Assembly: GCF_014642175.1 (NCBI RefSeq)
Contig: NZ_BMIL01000008.1
Span: 124,001 to 188,000 of the forward strand
Length of the DNA: 64,000 nucleotides
Direction of reading: 5' to 3'
Origin: Pedobacter quisquiliarum
GTDB taxonomy: Bacteria > Bacteroidota > Bacteroidia > Sphingobacteriales > Sphingobacteriaceae
In this document: positions 53,818-63,462 of the stretch, one piece after another
Layout: the number at the start of each line of letters is the position of its first letter
Numbering within the stretch: position 1 is the first letter of the stretch
Translations under genes and position numbers: made by a program
Notes under the pieces: model-generated
Seen by the model: the letters and a program-made list of their open reading frames with translations, nothing else
What the model was told of the DNA's origin: nothing
Databases searched by the model: none

Positions 53818-54909
53818 ATGACGTTGATCTCCAAAATCGCGCTTACGCTCATCAAGGGTGTCGGGCATGTAACAGCCAAGAATCTGCTGGCGACCTTCGG
53901 CGATGCCGACTCCATCTTTAAAGCTTCCAAAGAAGCGCTGATGCAGGTTCCGGGCGTGGGGGCTGGCATCGCCGCACAGATTCTGGAAACAGATGCACTT
54001 GAAGAAGCTAGCCGCCAGCTCAGGTTTCTGGAGAAGCATAAAATTGAAACCCTATTCTTCAAAGATGACAACTATCCTCGTCGCTTAAGAGAATGTCCGG
54101 ATGCACCAATTATATTGTACTATAAAGGTACAGCAGATTTAAACCATGCTCGGATAGTAAGCATTGTTGGTACTCGTAGGGCCACAGAATACGGTAAGAT
54201 GCTATGCAGGCAGCTTGCGGAAACACTAAGGTCATATAACGTGCTGGTGGTGAGTGGACTCGCCTATGGTATAGACATCGCTGCGCATAAGGAGAGTCTT
54301 GCCAATGAAATACCGACCATTGGTGTGCTGGGGCACGGATTGGACCGGATTTATCCAAGTATGCACAAAACCATCGCACAGGGGATGCTCCGCAATGGGG
54401 GCTTGTTGACCGAGTTTCCGCTAAACACCCTTCCTGATCGGGAGAACTTCCCTAAACGAAACCGCATTATAGCAGGCATTGCCGATGTAACGATCGTAGT
54501 TGAAGCAACTTCAAAGGGCGGCGCTTTGATCACTGCAGACATTGCGGGCTCCTACAACCGCGATGTCTTCGCCTTCCCGGGCCGTACGACGGATGAATAT
54601 TCCCAGGGCTGTAATTTTCTGATCAAGACCAACAGGGCAGGGCTATTAAACCACGCACGGGACCTCGTGTACTACCTGGGCTGGGATGATCCACATCGGA
54701 AAAGCGCAGAAAGGCAGCTTAAATTGCCTGTTGGACTATCTCTTGAAGAGCTGAGCATTGTTCAGGTACTAAGAGATGCACCTGCAATGGTAGATGAAAT
54801 CGCGATAAAAACAACCTTACAGCAAAGCAAACTGGCTATTCATTTGTTGAGTCTAGAGATGCAGGGGGTATTGACATCCTTACCTGGAAATGTTTATAGA
54901 TTGAATTAA
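53818..54909 (+). CDS. dprA: DNA-processing protein DprA
   Basis: The 363 residues carry a helix-hairpin-helix-like start (LIKGVGHVTAKNLLATFGDADSIF), a Rossmann domain with VSIVGTRRATEYG, VVSGLAYGIDIAAHKESL, and EFPLNTLPDRENFPKRNRIIAGI, and a C-terminal winged helix (about 300-363). DprA loads RecA on incoming single-stranded DNA in transformation. It stands alone on the plus strand. Confidence 0.93.
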   Translation: MTLISKIALTLIKGVGHVTAKNLLATFGDADSIFKASKEALMQVPGVGAGIAAQILETDALEEASRQLRFLEKHKIETLFFKDDNYPRRLRECPDAPIILYYKGTADLNHARIVSIVGTRRATEYGKMLCRQLAETLRSYNVLVVSGLAYGIDIAAHKESLANEIPTIGVLGHGLDRIYPSMHKTIAQGMLRNGGLLTEFPLNTLPDRENFPKRNRIIAGIADVTIVVEATSKGGALITADIAGSYNRDVFAFPGRTTDEYSQGCNFLIKTNRAGLLNHARDLVYYLGWDDPHRKSAERQLKLPVGLSLEELSIVQVLRDAPAMVDEIAIKTTLQQSKLAIHLLSLEMQGVLTSLPGNVYRLN

Positions 54910-54928
54910 TTACCGTATTTTTGTTGCT

Positions 54929-55933
54929 ATGTGGTACAACAACATCCTAGAAACCATTGGAAATACACCTCTGGTAAAATTAAATAACGTAACGGAGGGT
55001 ATCGAAGCGACCGTTCTGGCTAAAATCGAGAGCAACAATCCTGGAAACTCAATTAAAGACCGTATGGCCTTGAAAATGATTGAAGATGCAGAGAACAGCG
55101 GTGCTTTAAAACCTGGCGGTACCATCATAGAAGGTACTTCGGGGAATACAGGTATGGGGCTTGCTATGGCAGCCATCATCAAAGGATACAAATGTATCTT
55201 CACCTCAACCGATAAACAATCTAAGGAGAAGTTTGATGCTTTACGTGCCTTTGGTGCTGAAGTGATCGTTTGTCCTACTGATGTTGATCCTGAAGATCCA
55301 CGTTCTTACTATTCTGTTTCTTCAAGGCTGGAGCGTGAAGTTCCAAACTCCTGGAAACCGAACCAGTATGATAATCTCTCAAATACCCAAGCGCACTACG
55401 AGCAAACCGGTCCTGAGATCTGGAAACAGACCGAAGGTAAAATCACGCACCTTGTTGTAGGTGTAGGTACTGGTGGTACCATTTCTGGCGCAGGGAAATA
55501 CTTGAAAGAGCAAAATCCAGATATTAAAGTATGGGGCGTAGATACCTACGGTTCTGTATTCAAAAAATACAAGGAAACCGGTGAGTTCGACAAGAATGAG
55601 ATCTACCCGTATATCACAGAAGGTATTGGGGAAGACTTCCTACCGCAGAATGTGAACTTCGACGTGATCGATGGATTCGAGAAAGTTACGGATAAAGATG
55701 CTGCCGTAATGACCAGAGACATCGCTTTGAAAGAAGGAATTTTCGCTGGAAACTCTGCTGGTGCTGCTGTCGCAGGTTTACTGCAACTGAAACACCACTT
55801 CAAACCAGAAGATGTTGTTGTTGTCATCTTTGTTGACCATGGCAGCAGATACATGGGCAAGATGTTTAACAAAGAATGGATGATGGAGCGTGGCTTCCTG
55901 GAAAATGAAACCATTACGGAAATCACCAAGTAA
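54929..55933 (+). CDS. PLP-dependent cysteine synthase family protein
   Basis: The 334-residue enzyme has the PLP Lys in NNPGNSIKDRMAL, the substrate loop IEGTSGNTGMGLAMAA, and GVGTGGTISGAGKYL. It belongs to the O-acetylserine sulfhydrylase/cystathionine beta-synthase family, without the CBS tail. The segment EGIGEDFLPQNVNFDVID is typical of the CBS-like group, so cystathionine synthesis is possible. A TATTTTTG box at 54916-54923 lies only 5 bases before the ATG, so a leaderless message is possible. Ends at the long stem at 56001. Confidence 0.87.
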   Translation: MWYNNILETIGNTPLVKLNNVTEGIEATVLAKIESNNPGNSIKDRMALKMIEDAENSGALKPGGTIIEGTSGNTGMGLAMAAIIKGYKCIFTSTDKQSKEKFDALRAFGAEVIVCPTDVDPEDPRSYYSVSSRLEREVPNSWKPNQYDNLSNTQAHYEQTGPEIWKQTEGKITHLVVGVGTGGTISGAGKYLKEQNPDIKVWGVDTYGSVFKKYKETGEFDKNEIYPYITEGIGEDFLPQNVNFDVIDGFEKVTDKDAAVMTRDIALKEGIFAGNSAGAAVAGLLQLKHHFKPEDVVVVIFVDHGSRYMGKMFNKEWMMERGFLENETITEITK

Positions 55934-56000
55934 AATAAACTACTAAGCTTTACAACGTTGCGAATGCAGCGCCACAGCAGTTATGCTGCATAAAGCTTTT

Positions 56001-56051
56001 TCCATAAACAAGAAAAGCCCTGATCATCTCAGGGCTTTTCTTGTTTATGGA
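56001..56051. terminator. Bidirectional terminator with a 23-bp perfect stem
   Basis: Arms 56001-56023 and 56029-56051 are perfect reverse complements of 23 bases around a 5-base loop (TCATC). The core AAAAGCCCTGA/TCAGGGCTTTT has T tracts on both strands. It lies between the convergent cysteine synthase-like gene and murA and should stop both. The stem is longer than the other terminators here. Confidence 0.87.
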
Positions 56052-56057
56052 TAGTAT

Positions 56058-57383
56058 TTAGTGGCCTGGGCCATTACCATCAACACGTTTTATTTGAGCA
56101 CCAAGTGCACGTAAACGGATGTCGATGTCCTGGTAGCCACGTTCAATCTGTTCAATATTATAGATCGTAGAAGTTCCTTCAGCGGATAATGCAGCAATCA
56201 GTAGCGAAACACCTGCACGGATATCCGGAGAAGTCATGCTGATGCCTCTTAAACGGTATGCCTTGTCGATTCCGATAACACTTGCACGGTGTGGATCACA
56301 AAGGATAATCTGCGCACCCATCTCAATCAGCTTATCTACGAAGAACAGGCGGCTTTCGAACATCTTCTGGTGGATAAGCACGGAACCTTTAGCCTGTGTA
56401 GCAACAACCAGCACAATGCTCAGCAGGTCTGGCGTAAAGCCTGGCCAAGGTGAATCTGCGATGGTAAGCATAGAACCATCAATAAAAGACTCAATCACAT
56501 AGTGATCCTGAGAAGGGATGTATATGTCGTCACCTTTAAGTTCAAACTTAATACCCAACTTGCGGAAAACATCAGGGATAATACCCAGTTCTGAGTAGCA
56601 AACATCTTTAATGGTAATTTCAGAACCTGTCATTGCGGCAAGGCCGATGAAAGAGCCGATCTCGATCATATCCGGAAGCATGCGATGTTCCGTGCCACCC
56701 AACTTTTCTACACCTTCAATGGTCAGTAAGTTAGAACCGATACCGGATATTTTCGCACCCATGCGGTTCAGCATCTTACAAAGCTGTTGCAAGTAAGGCT
56801 CGCAAGCAGCGTTATAGATTGTTGTAGTGCCTTTCGCAAGCACTGCAGTCATCACGATGTTTGCGGTGCCCGTTACCGAAGCCTCATCCAATAGGATGTA
56901 AGTGCCCTGTAAATTGGTTGCATCAACGTTAAAGAACTCGTTTTTACTATCGTAAACGAACTTTGCGCCAAGCTTTTCAAACCCAAGGAAGTGCGTGTCT
57001 AAACGGCGTCTGCCAATCTTATCGCCACCAGGTTTAGGGATTGCAGCACGGCCGAAGCGACCCAAAAGCGGACCTACGATCATAATTGAGCCCCTCAAAC
57101 TACCACCTTTTCTCTTAAAAGTCTCCGATTTAAAGAAATCCAGGTTGATGTTAGCCGCTTTAAACGTGTAGGTGTCTTTAGACAGGCGTTCTACCTCTAC
57201 ACCAAGATCTCCAAGCAGTTCGATCAATTTATTCACATCCTGGATGTCAGGAATATTACTTATGGTAATCTTTTCTTCAGTAAGCAGCACGGCAGATAAA
57301 ATCTGAAGTGCTTCATTCTTTGCGCCCTGGGGCTGAATTTCACCTTTCAGTTTCTTACCACCAATAATTTCAAATGCATTCAT
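56058..57383 (-). CDS. murA: UDP-N-acetylglucosamine 1-carboxyvinyltransferase
   Basis: This 441-residue enzyme does the first committed step of peptidoglycan synthesis. It has the EPSP-synthase-like fold and the start FEIIGGKKLKGEIQPQGAKNEAL with the catalytic Lys. The loop that in E. coli holds Cys115, the fosfomycin target, reads PKPGGDKIGRRRLDTH here, with Asp121 in the Cys position. Asp at this site keeps activity and gives fosfomycin resistance in Mycobacterium and Chlamydia. The gene is followed upstream by a DUF4290 gene on the same strand. Confidence 0.94.
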   Translation of the reverse strand: MNAFEIIGGKKLKGEIQPQGAKNEALQILSAVLLTEEKITISNIPDIQDVNKLIELLGDLGVEVERLSKDTYTFKAANINLDFFKSETFKRKGGSLRGSIMIVGPLLGRFGRAAIPKPGGDKIGRRRLDTHFLGFEKLGAKFVYDSKNEFFNVDATNLQGTYILLDEASVTGTANIVMTAVLAKGTTTIYNAACEPYLQQLCKMLNRMGAKISGIGSNLLTIEGVEKLGGTEHRMLPDMIEIGSFIGLAAMTGSEITIKDVCYSELGIIPDVFRKLGIKFELKGDDIYIPSQDHYVIESFIDGSMLTIADSPWPGFTPDLLSIVLVVATQAKGSVLIHQKMFESRLFFVDKLIEMGAQIILCDPHRASVIGIDKAYRLRGISMTSPDIRAGVSLLIAALSAEGTSTIYNIEQIERGYQDIDIRLRALGAQIKRVDGNGPGH

Positions 57384-57412
57384 GTGTTGTGTGTTTCTTT
57401 TTTATGGTATTC

Positions 57413-58096
57413 TTAGAATCTAGCCTTTGGGTTATTGTTGTTACGTTGCTGCGGGCGATTATTGTTATTCTGTTTACCTTTATTATTATTGTTGTTATTG
57501 CTTCTGCCGCGATTATTATTGGCAGGTCTGTTATTCACCACTGGCTTAAACTCCACCTTGTTCAGGTTAAAGTTTTCATCCAATTTCAATGCACCGCCAG
57601 ACAGTTCACGCAGGTTTTTAAGGATGGTTTCATCTGCAACGCTGTCCTTGTTCCATTGTACATACGCCATTTTCATGAAGTTAGCAATGCCCTGAGCCAT
57701 GCTCAACCGGCGCTCGGGATCTTCAACAGCCTTTGTTTTCTCAATCAGATCCTCAACCGTCTTACCATAATGCTTGTAAGTGATTTTCTTCTGCGGATAA
57801 CCAATGTGTTTAGGTTTCACTTGCGCCTGCTCAATGGTTGGCTTAGGATAGGGGCTATCTACATCAATCTTATAGTCTGATATGATGTGCAGGTGATCCC
57901 ACAGTTTGTGTTTAAAATCCGCGACATCACGAAGATGTGGATTCAAAAACCCCATCAAATCAATAACTGCCTGTGCATATCTATTGCGCTCCTCCCTGTC
58001 TGGCAGCTCGCAAATGTACTTAACCATATTCTGTACATTCCGCCCGTACTCTGCAAGGATCAGTTCGCTTCTGGTGGTATTATAATCGAAATTCAT
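57413..58096 (-). CDS. DUF4290 protein with Asn-rich tail
   Basis: The 227-residue protein has a conserved helical part (1-175; LILAEYGRNVQNMVKYICELPDREER, LMGFLNPHLRDVADFKHKLWDHL), which is the DUF4290 family restricted to Bacteroidota, and a tail from about residue 190 made almost only of Asn, Arg, Lys and Pro (NNNNNNKGKQNNNN). The tail is basic and likely disordered, perhaps nucleic-acid binding (inference). It lies 29 bases upstream of murA on the same strand. Confidence 0.85.
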   Translation of the reverse strand: MNFDYNTTRSELILAEYGRNVQNMVKYICELPDREERNRYAQAVIDLMGFLNPHLRDVADFKHKLWDHLHIISDYKIDVDSPYPKPTIEQAQVKPKHIGYPQKKITYKHYGKTVEDLIEKTKAVEDPERRLSMAQGIANFMKMAYVQWNKDSVADETILKNLRELSGGALKLDENFNLNKVEFKPVVNNRPANNNRGRSNNNNNNKGKQNNNNRPQQRNNNNPKARF

Positions 58097-58168
58097 TTTA
58101 TGTATTTATGAGCCTGGAGCGGGAGAGTGATTTCCAGGCACTTTAATTAATTTAGTAAAGATATATTG

Positions 58169-60478
58169 TTATTTGACAATCCGCAATTTAGCGAACTTAA
58201 GTAACAGTTGTTTGTTGCCCAGCCCCTGGAAAAATACCGTTGCTTTAACATCCGGAAGATTACCTTCCAGGTTAACGATTTTTCCGAATCCAAACTTCTC
58301 ATGCTCAACTTCCATTCCATTTTGAAAAGCACTCGCCGCATCAGGCGCGAAACCCGGTGTTGGCACGTGTGCTTTGGGCAGAATTGACGTCGTTTTTGGC
58401 CGCTGTGCGGGCGTGGCACTGTTTGCCGTACTTGCGCTCGCTGGTTTCGGCTTACTAAAGGCATCCCGCTGTTGCGACCAGCTCCTGCGTTCATCAGAGA
58501 AACTGTTTTCACCCAGGGAACTCATTGCAGACTTCGCAACCTCCAGCTCCAGGTATTTTGCATTAATCTCGTTAATGAAACGGCTTGGCTCACAGGTGGT
58601 TAGGTTACCCCAACGATAACGTGAAGTTGCGTAAGTTAGTGTAAGTTTTTTCTCAGCACGGGTAATTGCGACATAGAACAAACGTCGTTCCTCTTCCAGA
58701 TCACTTCTCGAATTCAAGGACATCTGCGATGGAAATAGATTTTCCTCCAGCCCCACCACGAACACGTTTTTAAACTCCAGACCCTTTGCCGAGTGAATCG
58801 TCATCAGGGAAACGGTATCTTTTTCTTTATCATCCTGACGATCGTCATTGGTTAGCAAAGCCACGTCCTGCATGAAAGTCGCCAGACTGCGGTCCTCAAT
58901 GTCCTCACGTTCGGCAAATTCCTTGATACCATTCAGCAATTCGGAAATATTCTCGTACCTGCTCCGGCCTTCAATGCTGTCGTCGGTATGTAGCTCCTTT
59001 AAAATGCCTGAATGTTGTGCAATATATAGCGCGGTTTCATAGGCGTCCAACTTTTTCGCCTCCGCCATAAAGCTCTTGATCAGCATGGCAAAGTCGTTCA
59101 GCTGACTTGCTATCCTGCCGGGGATGTATTTCTGCGGGTCGCAAACCACATCCCACATGGTGATGTCGTGCTGATCTGCAGCGACAATGATTTTATCAAC
59201 CGTAGTATCCCCAAGACCCCTTTTCGGGTAGTTGATCACACGTTTAATCGCTTCCTCATCTCCGGGATTGAAGGTCAAACGGAAGTAAGCAATTAAATCC
59301 TTGATCTCCTTACGTTGGTAGAAACTTAGTCCACCATATATTTTATAAGGCACATTCAGCTTCCGCAAAGCCTCCTCCATAGCTCTGGACTGGGCATTTG
59401 TGCGGTATAGAATGGCGAAATCTTTATGGTCATAACCTTTAGAAGTGCGTTCCTGTACAATGGCTTCAGCAACAAGCTTACCTTCTTCGTTGTCGGTAAA
59501 AGCACGTTGAACCTTTATACGGTCGCCACTTTCATTATCTGAAAAGACGTTTTTCTTCAGCTGGTTTTTATTGTTTGCAATAATGCTGTTAGCAACCTCT
59601 ACAATATTCTGCGTAGAACGGTAGTTCTGCTCCAGCTTGTAGACGTTCAAATCCGGATAATCCTTTTCAAAGTTCAGGATGTTCTGAATGTTCGCACCGC
59701 GGAAACCATAGATACTTTGCGCATCGTCGCCAACCACACATATATTAAGGTATGCAGCCGCAAGTTTCTTCACAATGGTGTACTGCGAAAAGTTCGTATC
59801 TTGGTACTCATCCACCATCAGGTATCTGAATTTCTGCTGATATTTATTCAGCACGTCGATATGATCTTTCAACAAAACGTTTGTTTTGAAGAGTAGATCA
59901 TCAAAATCCATCGCACCAGCCTTAAAGCAACGCTTGGTGTAAGTTTCGTAAATTGTACCAATCAGCGGACGCTTGTTAGAAACATCTTCTGCCTGAATCT
60001 CTGCACTTTGCTGATATTCCACATGGGAAATCAGGTTGTTCTTCGCTGCAGAAATGCGGTTATAAACGAAATTCGCATTGTATAATTTATCATCCAGCTG
60101 CATTTCGCGCAGGATGGAACGGATCAGACTTTTGCTATCGTCCGTATCGTATATCGTAAAGTTGGAAGGATATCCAATTTTCTGTGCTTCAACCCTTAAA
60201 ATCTTCGCAAACACAGAGTGGAAGGTACCCATCCAGATGTTTTTAGCCTCTGCACCGATGACTTTGATGATACGCTCGCGCATCCCCTTAGCCGCTTTGT
60301 TGGTAAAGGTTAGTACCAATATATTGAAAGGATCCACACCTTTTTCTATAAGATGCGCCACCCGGTAAGTAATCACCCTGGTTTTACCCGATCCTGCTCC
60401 AGCAACAATCATTGCCGGGCCCTCGGTATTCTCTACTGCTGCACGCTGTTGTGGGTTTAATCCTGCTAAGTAATCCAA
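58169..60478 (-). CDS. ATP-dependent DNA helicase, UvrD/PcrA type
   Basis: The 769-residue SF1A helicase has Walker A AGAGSGKT (26-33), motif Ia TFTNKAAKGM, motif II VDEYQDTN, motif III GDDAQSIYGFRGA, motif IV EQNYRSTQNI, motif V TIHSAKGLEFKNVFVVG and motif VI RRLFYVAITRA. The C-terminal part (about 680-769) ends in a PcrA-type Tudor-like domain VEHEKFGFGKIVNLEG, so it is closer to PcrA than to Rep. A TATATTTG -7 box is at 60615-60622 (minus), giving a leader of about 130 bases. Confidence 0.93.
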   Translation of the reverse strand: MDYLAGLNPQQRAAVENTEGPAMIVAGAGSGKTRVITYRVAHLIEKGVDPFNILVLTFTNKAAKGMRERIIKVIGAEAKNIWMGTFHSVFAKILRVEAQKIGYPSNFTIYDTDDSKSLIRSILREMQLDDKLYNANFVYNRISAAKNNLISHVEYQQSAEIQAEDVSNKRPLIGTIYETYTKRCFKAGAMDFDDLLFKTNVLLKDHIDVLNKYQQKFRYLMVDEYQDTNFSQYTIVKKLAAAYLNICVVGDDAQSIYGFRGANIQNILNFEKDYPDLNVYKLEQNYRSTQNIVEVANSIIANNKNQLKKNVFSDNESGDRIKVQRAFTDNEEGKLVAEAIVQERTSKGYDHKDFAILYRTNAQSRAMEEALRKLNVPYKIYGGLSFYQRKEIKDLIAYFRLTFNPGDEEAIKRVINYPKRGLGDTTVDKIIVAADQHDITMWDVVCDPQKYIPGRIASQLNDFAMLIKSFMAEAKKLDAYETALYIAQHSGILKELHTDDSIEGRSRYENISELLNGIKEFAEREDIEDRSLATFMQDVALLTNDDRQDDKEKDTVSLMTIHSAKGLEFKNVFVVGLEENLFPSQMSLNSRSDLEEERRLFYVAITRAEKKLTLTYATSRYRWGNLTTCEPSRFINEINAKYLELEVAKSAMSSLGENSFSDERRSWSQQRDAFSKPKPASASTANSATPAQRPKTTSILPKAHVPTPGFAPDAASAFQNGMEVEHEKFGFGKIVNLEGNLPDVKATVFFQGLGNKQLLLKFAKLRIVK

Positions 60479-60677
60479 ATGAAAAAAATTAATGCGCGAA
60501 GTTATAAATTGAGGAGGTAATTTATAGACGCTGTTTAAAACAAATCAGTTAATGGCAGCCTGCTGATCCAGCTAAGGGTAAGCGGGAAGAACAGCGATTA
60601 TGAACGGCTGCGCACAAATATACCAAAAAGTTTAGCTTTGCTTTAATTCAATTGTTAAAGGAGATGCGGTACAACCT

Positions 60678-60977
60678 TTATATACCCTTGTTTATCATGG
60701 ATAAAGATTGATTAACCTCAAAGTATTGGATGTTGATGTTGGCGGCACCGATAGAACTAAGTCGTTCACGTTGCTTTTCTGCGAAACTCCTTGCATTTTC
60801 AGCATTGTCAAACAGGTGAATTCCACCAGCAACGCCGGTTTCCTGATTCTCAATCCATATCTTAGAAATAAAGCCTTCCTCCAGGTTAAGACTTTCTGCT
60901 AATGGCTTGCCATTTTCGGCCAAACGGTTTCCCGACATATTTTTGTCGAAATCAAAATGTATCTGCAGTAAAATCAT
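60678..60977 (-). CDS. YdhR-like monooxygenase-fold protein
   Basis: From the ATG at 60977 the protein has 99 residues (MILLQIHFDFD); upstream codons to 61115 are in frame but not family-like. The ferredoxin-like fold is shown by LLQIHFDFD, a middle with GFISKIWIENQETGVAGGIHLFDNAENARSFAEKQRERL and INIQYFEVNQSLSMINK, as in YdhR/EthD-like small monooxygenases. Substrate unknown. It is divergent from a decayed TetR gene at 61217 that may once have regulated it. Confidence 0.72.
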   Translation of the reverse strand: MILLQIHFDFDKNMSGNRLAENGKPLAESLNLEEGFISKIWIENQETGVAGGIHLFDNAENARSFAEKQRERLSSIGAANINIQYFEVNQSLSMINKGI

Positions 60978-61216
60978 GGAATCAGCTTTCCGCATCAAAT
61001 TGTAACCCTGTACTAATTGTAATATGCCGATGCGCGATGGTTGGCCAGCTGCCATTGATGTTTCGCTGAACCAGTGGCCGGCCGGGATGTGGAAAGTAGG
61101 TACAGGACACTTCAAGTTTAGAAGCTATGCAAGTATTCATAGGGTGAGAGTTAATAAAGATCGTAGCAAATATAATATAAGTCACCATAAGGTGACCAGG
61201 TTTGTGCACATAAAAG

Positions 61217-61695
61217 CTGATCTACAAGTATTTTGGTGGTACGGATCAACTCATGGACGAATATATCCAGACCAAAGACTTCTGGAGCAACGTTAGGGCG
61301 AGAAAGTGCCTAATGCAATTACCGACGGCGGCAAGGCATTCGTCGAAGAAATGCTGTTATTACAATTTGATCAGGTCGCCGGCGATGAGGCACTTCAAAA
61401 GCTTCTGTTGTGGCGGCTAACAGAACAACGAAATTCCCTTCAAAAGCTGGTTGAGGCACAGGAGGCAAACGGCGAAATCTTGCTAAAGAGCATCACTGAC
61501 CCACATTTTCAAGACCGGTCTACGCAGTTTCGCGCCATAGCGGCCTTGCTGATTGGCGGCACCTACTACCTGGATTTATACGCTGCTGTAAATGGCAGTG
61601 TTTTTTGTGGTATTGATCTGGCAACGGAATCCGGAAGAAACGAAATCAAGAAGGCATTGTCCTTTCTGGTAGATACCACATATAAAAATCTATAA
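61217..61695 (+). pseudogene. TetR-family regulator, decayed by frameshifts
   Basis: Three pieces fit one TetR protein. In one frame 61217-61303 reads LIYKYFGGTDQL, then MDEYIQTKDFWSNV, the end of a helix-turn-helix and the start of the effector domain. After a frameshift near 61295-61306 the second frame runs from 61306 to 61695 as VPNAITDGGKAFVEEML, then LLLWRLTEQRN, DPHFQDRSTQFRAIAALLIGGTYYLDLYAAVNGSVFCGID. Upstream of 61217 a further frame break hides the N-terminus (KVTRFVHIK is weakly recognisable just before it). In the usual annotation only 61306-61695 would be called. The gene is probably nonfunctional. Confidence 0.75.
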
Positions 61696-61968
61696 ATCAA
61701 AATTATTACTCGAAGGCTTCAGAAAACATAGTTTGACGCCTTGACGCTCCTGAATCGACCTTTGTGAATCCCCAAATCCAGCTAAGAAGTAATGACTGTG
61801 ATGTGATAAAGTATTTTTATACTTTAGCATCCTCACATTCGGGTGCGTTTTTGCGCGATGCCTGTAGCCTTTTCCGCGTTGAAAACCGCTATAAACAGGC
61901 TATGAAAAGCTTTAAGAAATCACCAAACGATCCTGAGACCATTTAATAAAATTGAAACATTCATTGTT

Positions 61969-63342
61969 ATGCAAGAGATCAAAAAATATGTAGAAGAAAA
62001 TAAGGAGCGCTTCCTGGAAGAGCTTTTTGAACTGCTTCGTTTCCCATCGGTAAGTGCGGATCCTAAATACAAAGGTGATGTACTAAAAACAGCGGATTAC
62101 GTCGCGCAAAAGCTGAAAGATGCTGGTGCTGATCAGGTAGAAGTTTGTCAGACTGCAGGGTATCCAATCGTTTACGGTGAGAAAATCGTAGATGCTGCTT
62201 TACCTACGGTCCTGATCTACGGACATTATGATGTACAACCTGCAGATCCATTGGAGCTGTGGCATACGCCGCCTTTTGAGCCTACGGTACGCGACGGCAA
62301 AATTTACGCCCGTGGCGCCTGCGATGATAAAGGTCAATTCTACATGCACGTGAAAGCTTTTGAGCTGATGATGCAAACCAACACCCTTGCATGTAACGTT
62401 AAGTTCATGATTGAGGGTGAAGAGGAGGTGGGATCAAACAACCTATCCATTTTCGTTAAAGAAAATGCAGAACGCTTAAAAGCCGATGTGGTGCTGATCT
62501 CTGATACATCCATGATCAGCATGGAAAATCCTTCCATCGAAACCGGGCTTCGTGGCCTGGCCTACATGGAAGTTGAAGTTGTCGGTCCGAACCGCGATTT
62601 ACACTCCGGTGTTTATGGTGGTGCCGTTGCAAACCCCGCAACCATCCTATGTAAGATGATCGCTTCGCTGCACGACGAGAATAACCACATCACCATTCCT
62701 GAATTCTACAACGATGTTGTGGAATTATCTGATGAGGAGAAAAAAGCACTAAACAGCGCACCATTTGACCTTGAAGAATACAAGGAAGACCTGAACGTTA
62801 AAGCAGAATGGGGAGAAAAAGGCTATTCTACACTAGAACGTACCGGAACTAGACCAACACTTGAAGTAAATGGTATCTGGAGCGGTTATATTGGAGAAGG
62901 TGCAAAAACAGTATTGCCTTCAAAAGCTAATGCTAAAATCTCGATGCGTTTGGTGCCAAACCAAAGCTCGAAAGAGATTGCGGCAATTTTTACCAAACAT
63001 TTCGAAAGCATTGCGCCAGACTATGTTACGGTTAAAGTAACCGAGCACCATGGTGGCGAGCCTGTTGTGACCCCAACAGATAGCGTTGCTTACCGCGCAG
63101 CTGAACAGGCTATTCTTGAATCGTTCGGCAAAAAACCAATTCCAACCAGAGGTGGTGGTAGTATTCCTATTGTCGCGTTATTTGAAGAAGAACTGGGCAT
63201 CAAGTCTGTATTGTTTGGTTTCGGCTTAGACAGTGATGCATTACACTCGCCAAATGAGAAATATGACATTTTCAACTATTACAAAGGCATTGAAACTTTG
63301 CCATTGTTCCATAAATATTTTGCAGAACTGAGCAAAGGTTAA
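61969..63342 (+). CDS. M20-family dipeptidase
   Basis: The 457-residue metallopeptidase has the zinc motifs GHYDVQPAD and RGACDDKGQ, the catalytic and bridging segment EGEEEVGSNN, DTSMI, and the dimerisation-domain motif LHSGVYGGAV, then RGGGSIPIVALFEEELG near the end. It is a cytoplasmic CNDP/M20A-type dipeptidase with a broad range; no signal peptide is present. It ends about 25 bases before a terminator. Confidence 0.92.
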   Translation: MQEIKKYVEENKERFLEELFELLRFPSVSADPKYKGDVLKTADYVAQKLKDAGADQVEVCQTAGYPIVYGEKIVDAALPTVLIYGHYDVQPADPLELWHTPPFEPTVRDGKIYARGACDDKGQFYMHVKAFELMMQTNTLACNVKFMIEGEEEVGSNNLSIFVKENAERLKADVVLISDTSMISMENPSIETGLRGLAYMEVEVVGPNRDLHSGVYGGAVANPATILCKMIASLHDENNHITIPEFYNDVVELSDEEKKALNSAPFDLEEYKEDLNVKAEWGEKGYSTLERTGTRPTLEVNGIWSGYIGEGAKTVLPSKANAKISMRLVPNQSSKEIAAIFTKHFESIAPDYVTVKVTEHHGGEPVVTPTDSVAYRAAEQAILESFGKKPIPTRGGGSIPIVALFEEELGIKSVLFGFGLDSDALHSPNEKYDIFNYYKGIETLPLFHKYFAELSKG

Positions 63343-63366
63343 AACTTAGCACAAGTTTAAAATGAT

Positions 63367-63406
63367 AAAGGAGCTGAATCACACCGTGGTCAGCTCCTTT
63401 TTTCTT
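63367..63406 (+). terminator. Rho-independent terminator after the M20 dipeptidase
   Basis: AAAGGAGCTGA pairs with TCAGCTCCTTT in an 11-bp stem around a 12-base loop and runs into a T tract. Together with the repeat at 63463-63541 and the promoter at 63615-63646 it fills the gap of about 320 bases before the next gene. Confidence 0.87.
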
Positions 63407-63462
63407 TGGCATGAAGCCCAGAAAGCAAAGACGATAAAGCACAAATAGCACCAGGATTTAGA

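Noticed and set aside
61306..61695. Intact 130-residue gene from a GTG
   Set aside because: It begins mid-domain, is preceded in another frame by the matching TetR segment, and has no promoter; treated as part of a pseudogene.
61764..61946. 60-codon open frame from a GTG between the TetR remnant and the dipeptidase
   Set aside because: No recognisable fold, weak start, and no conserved motif. Cannot be excluded as a small gene but is not supported.
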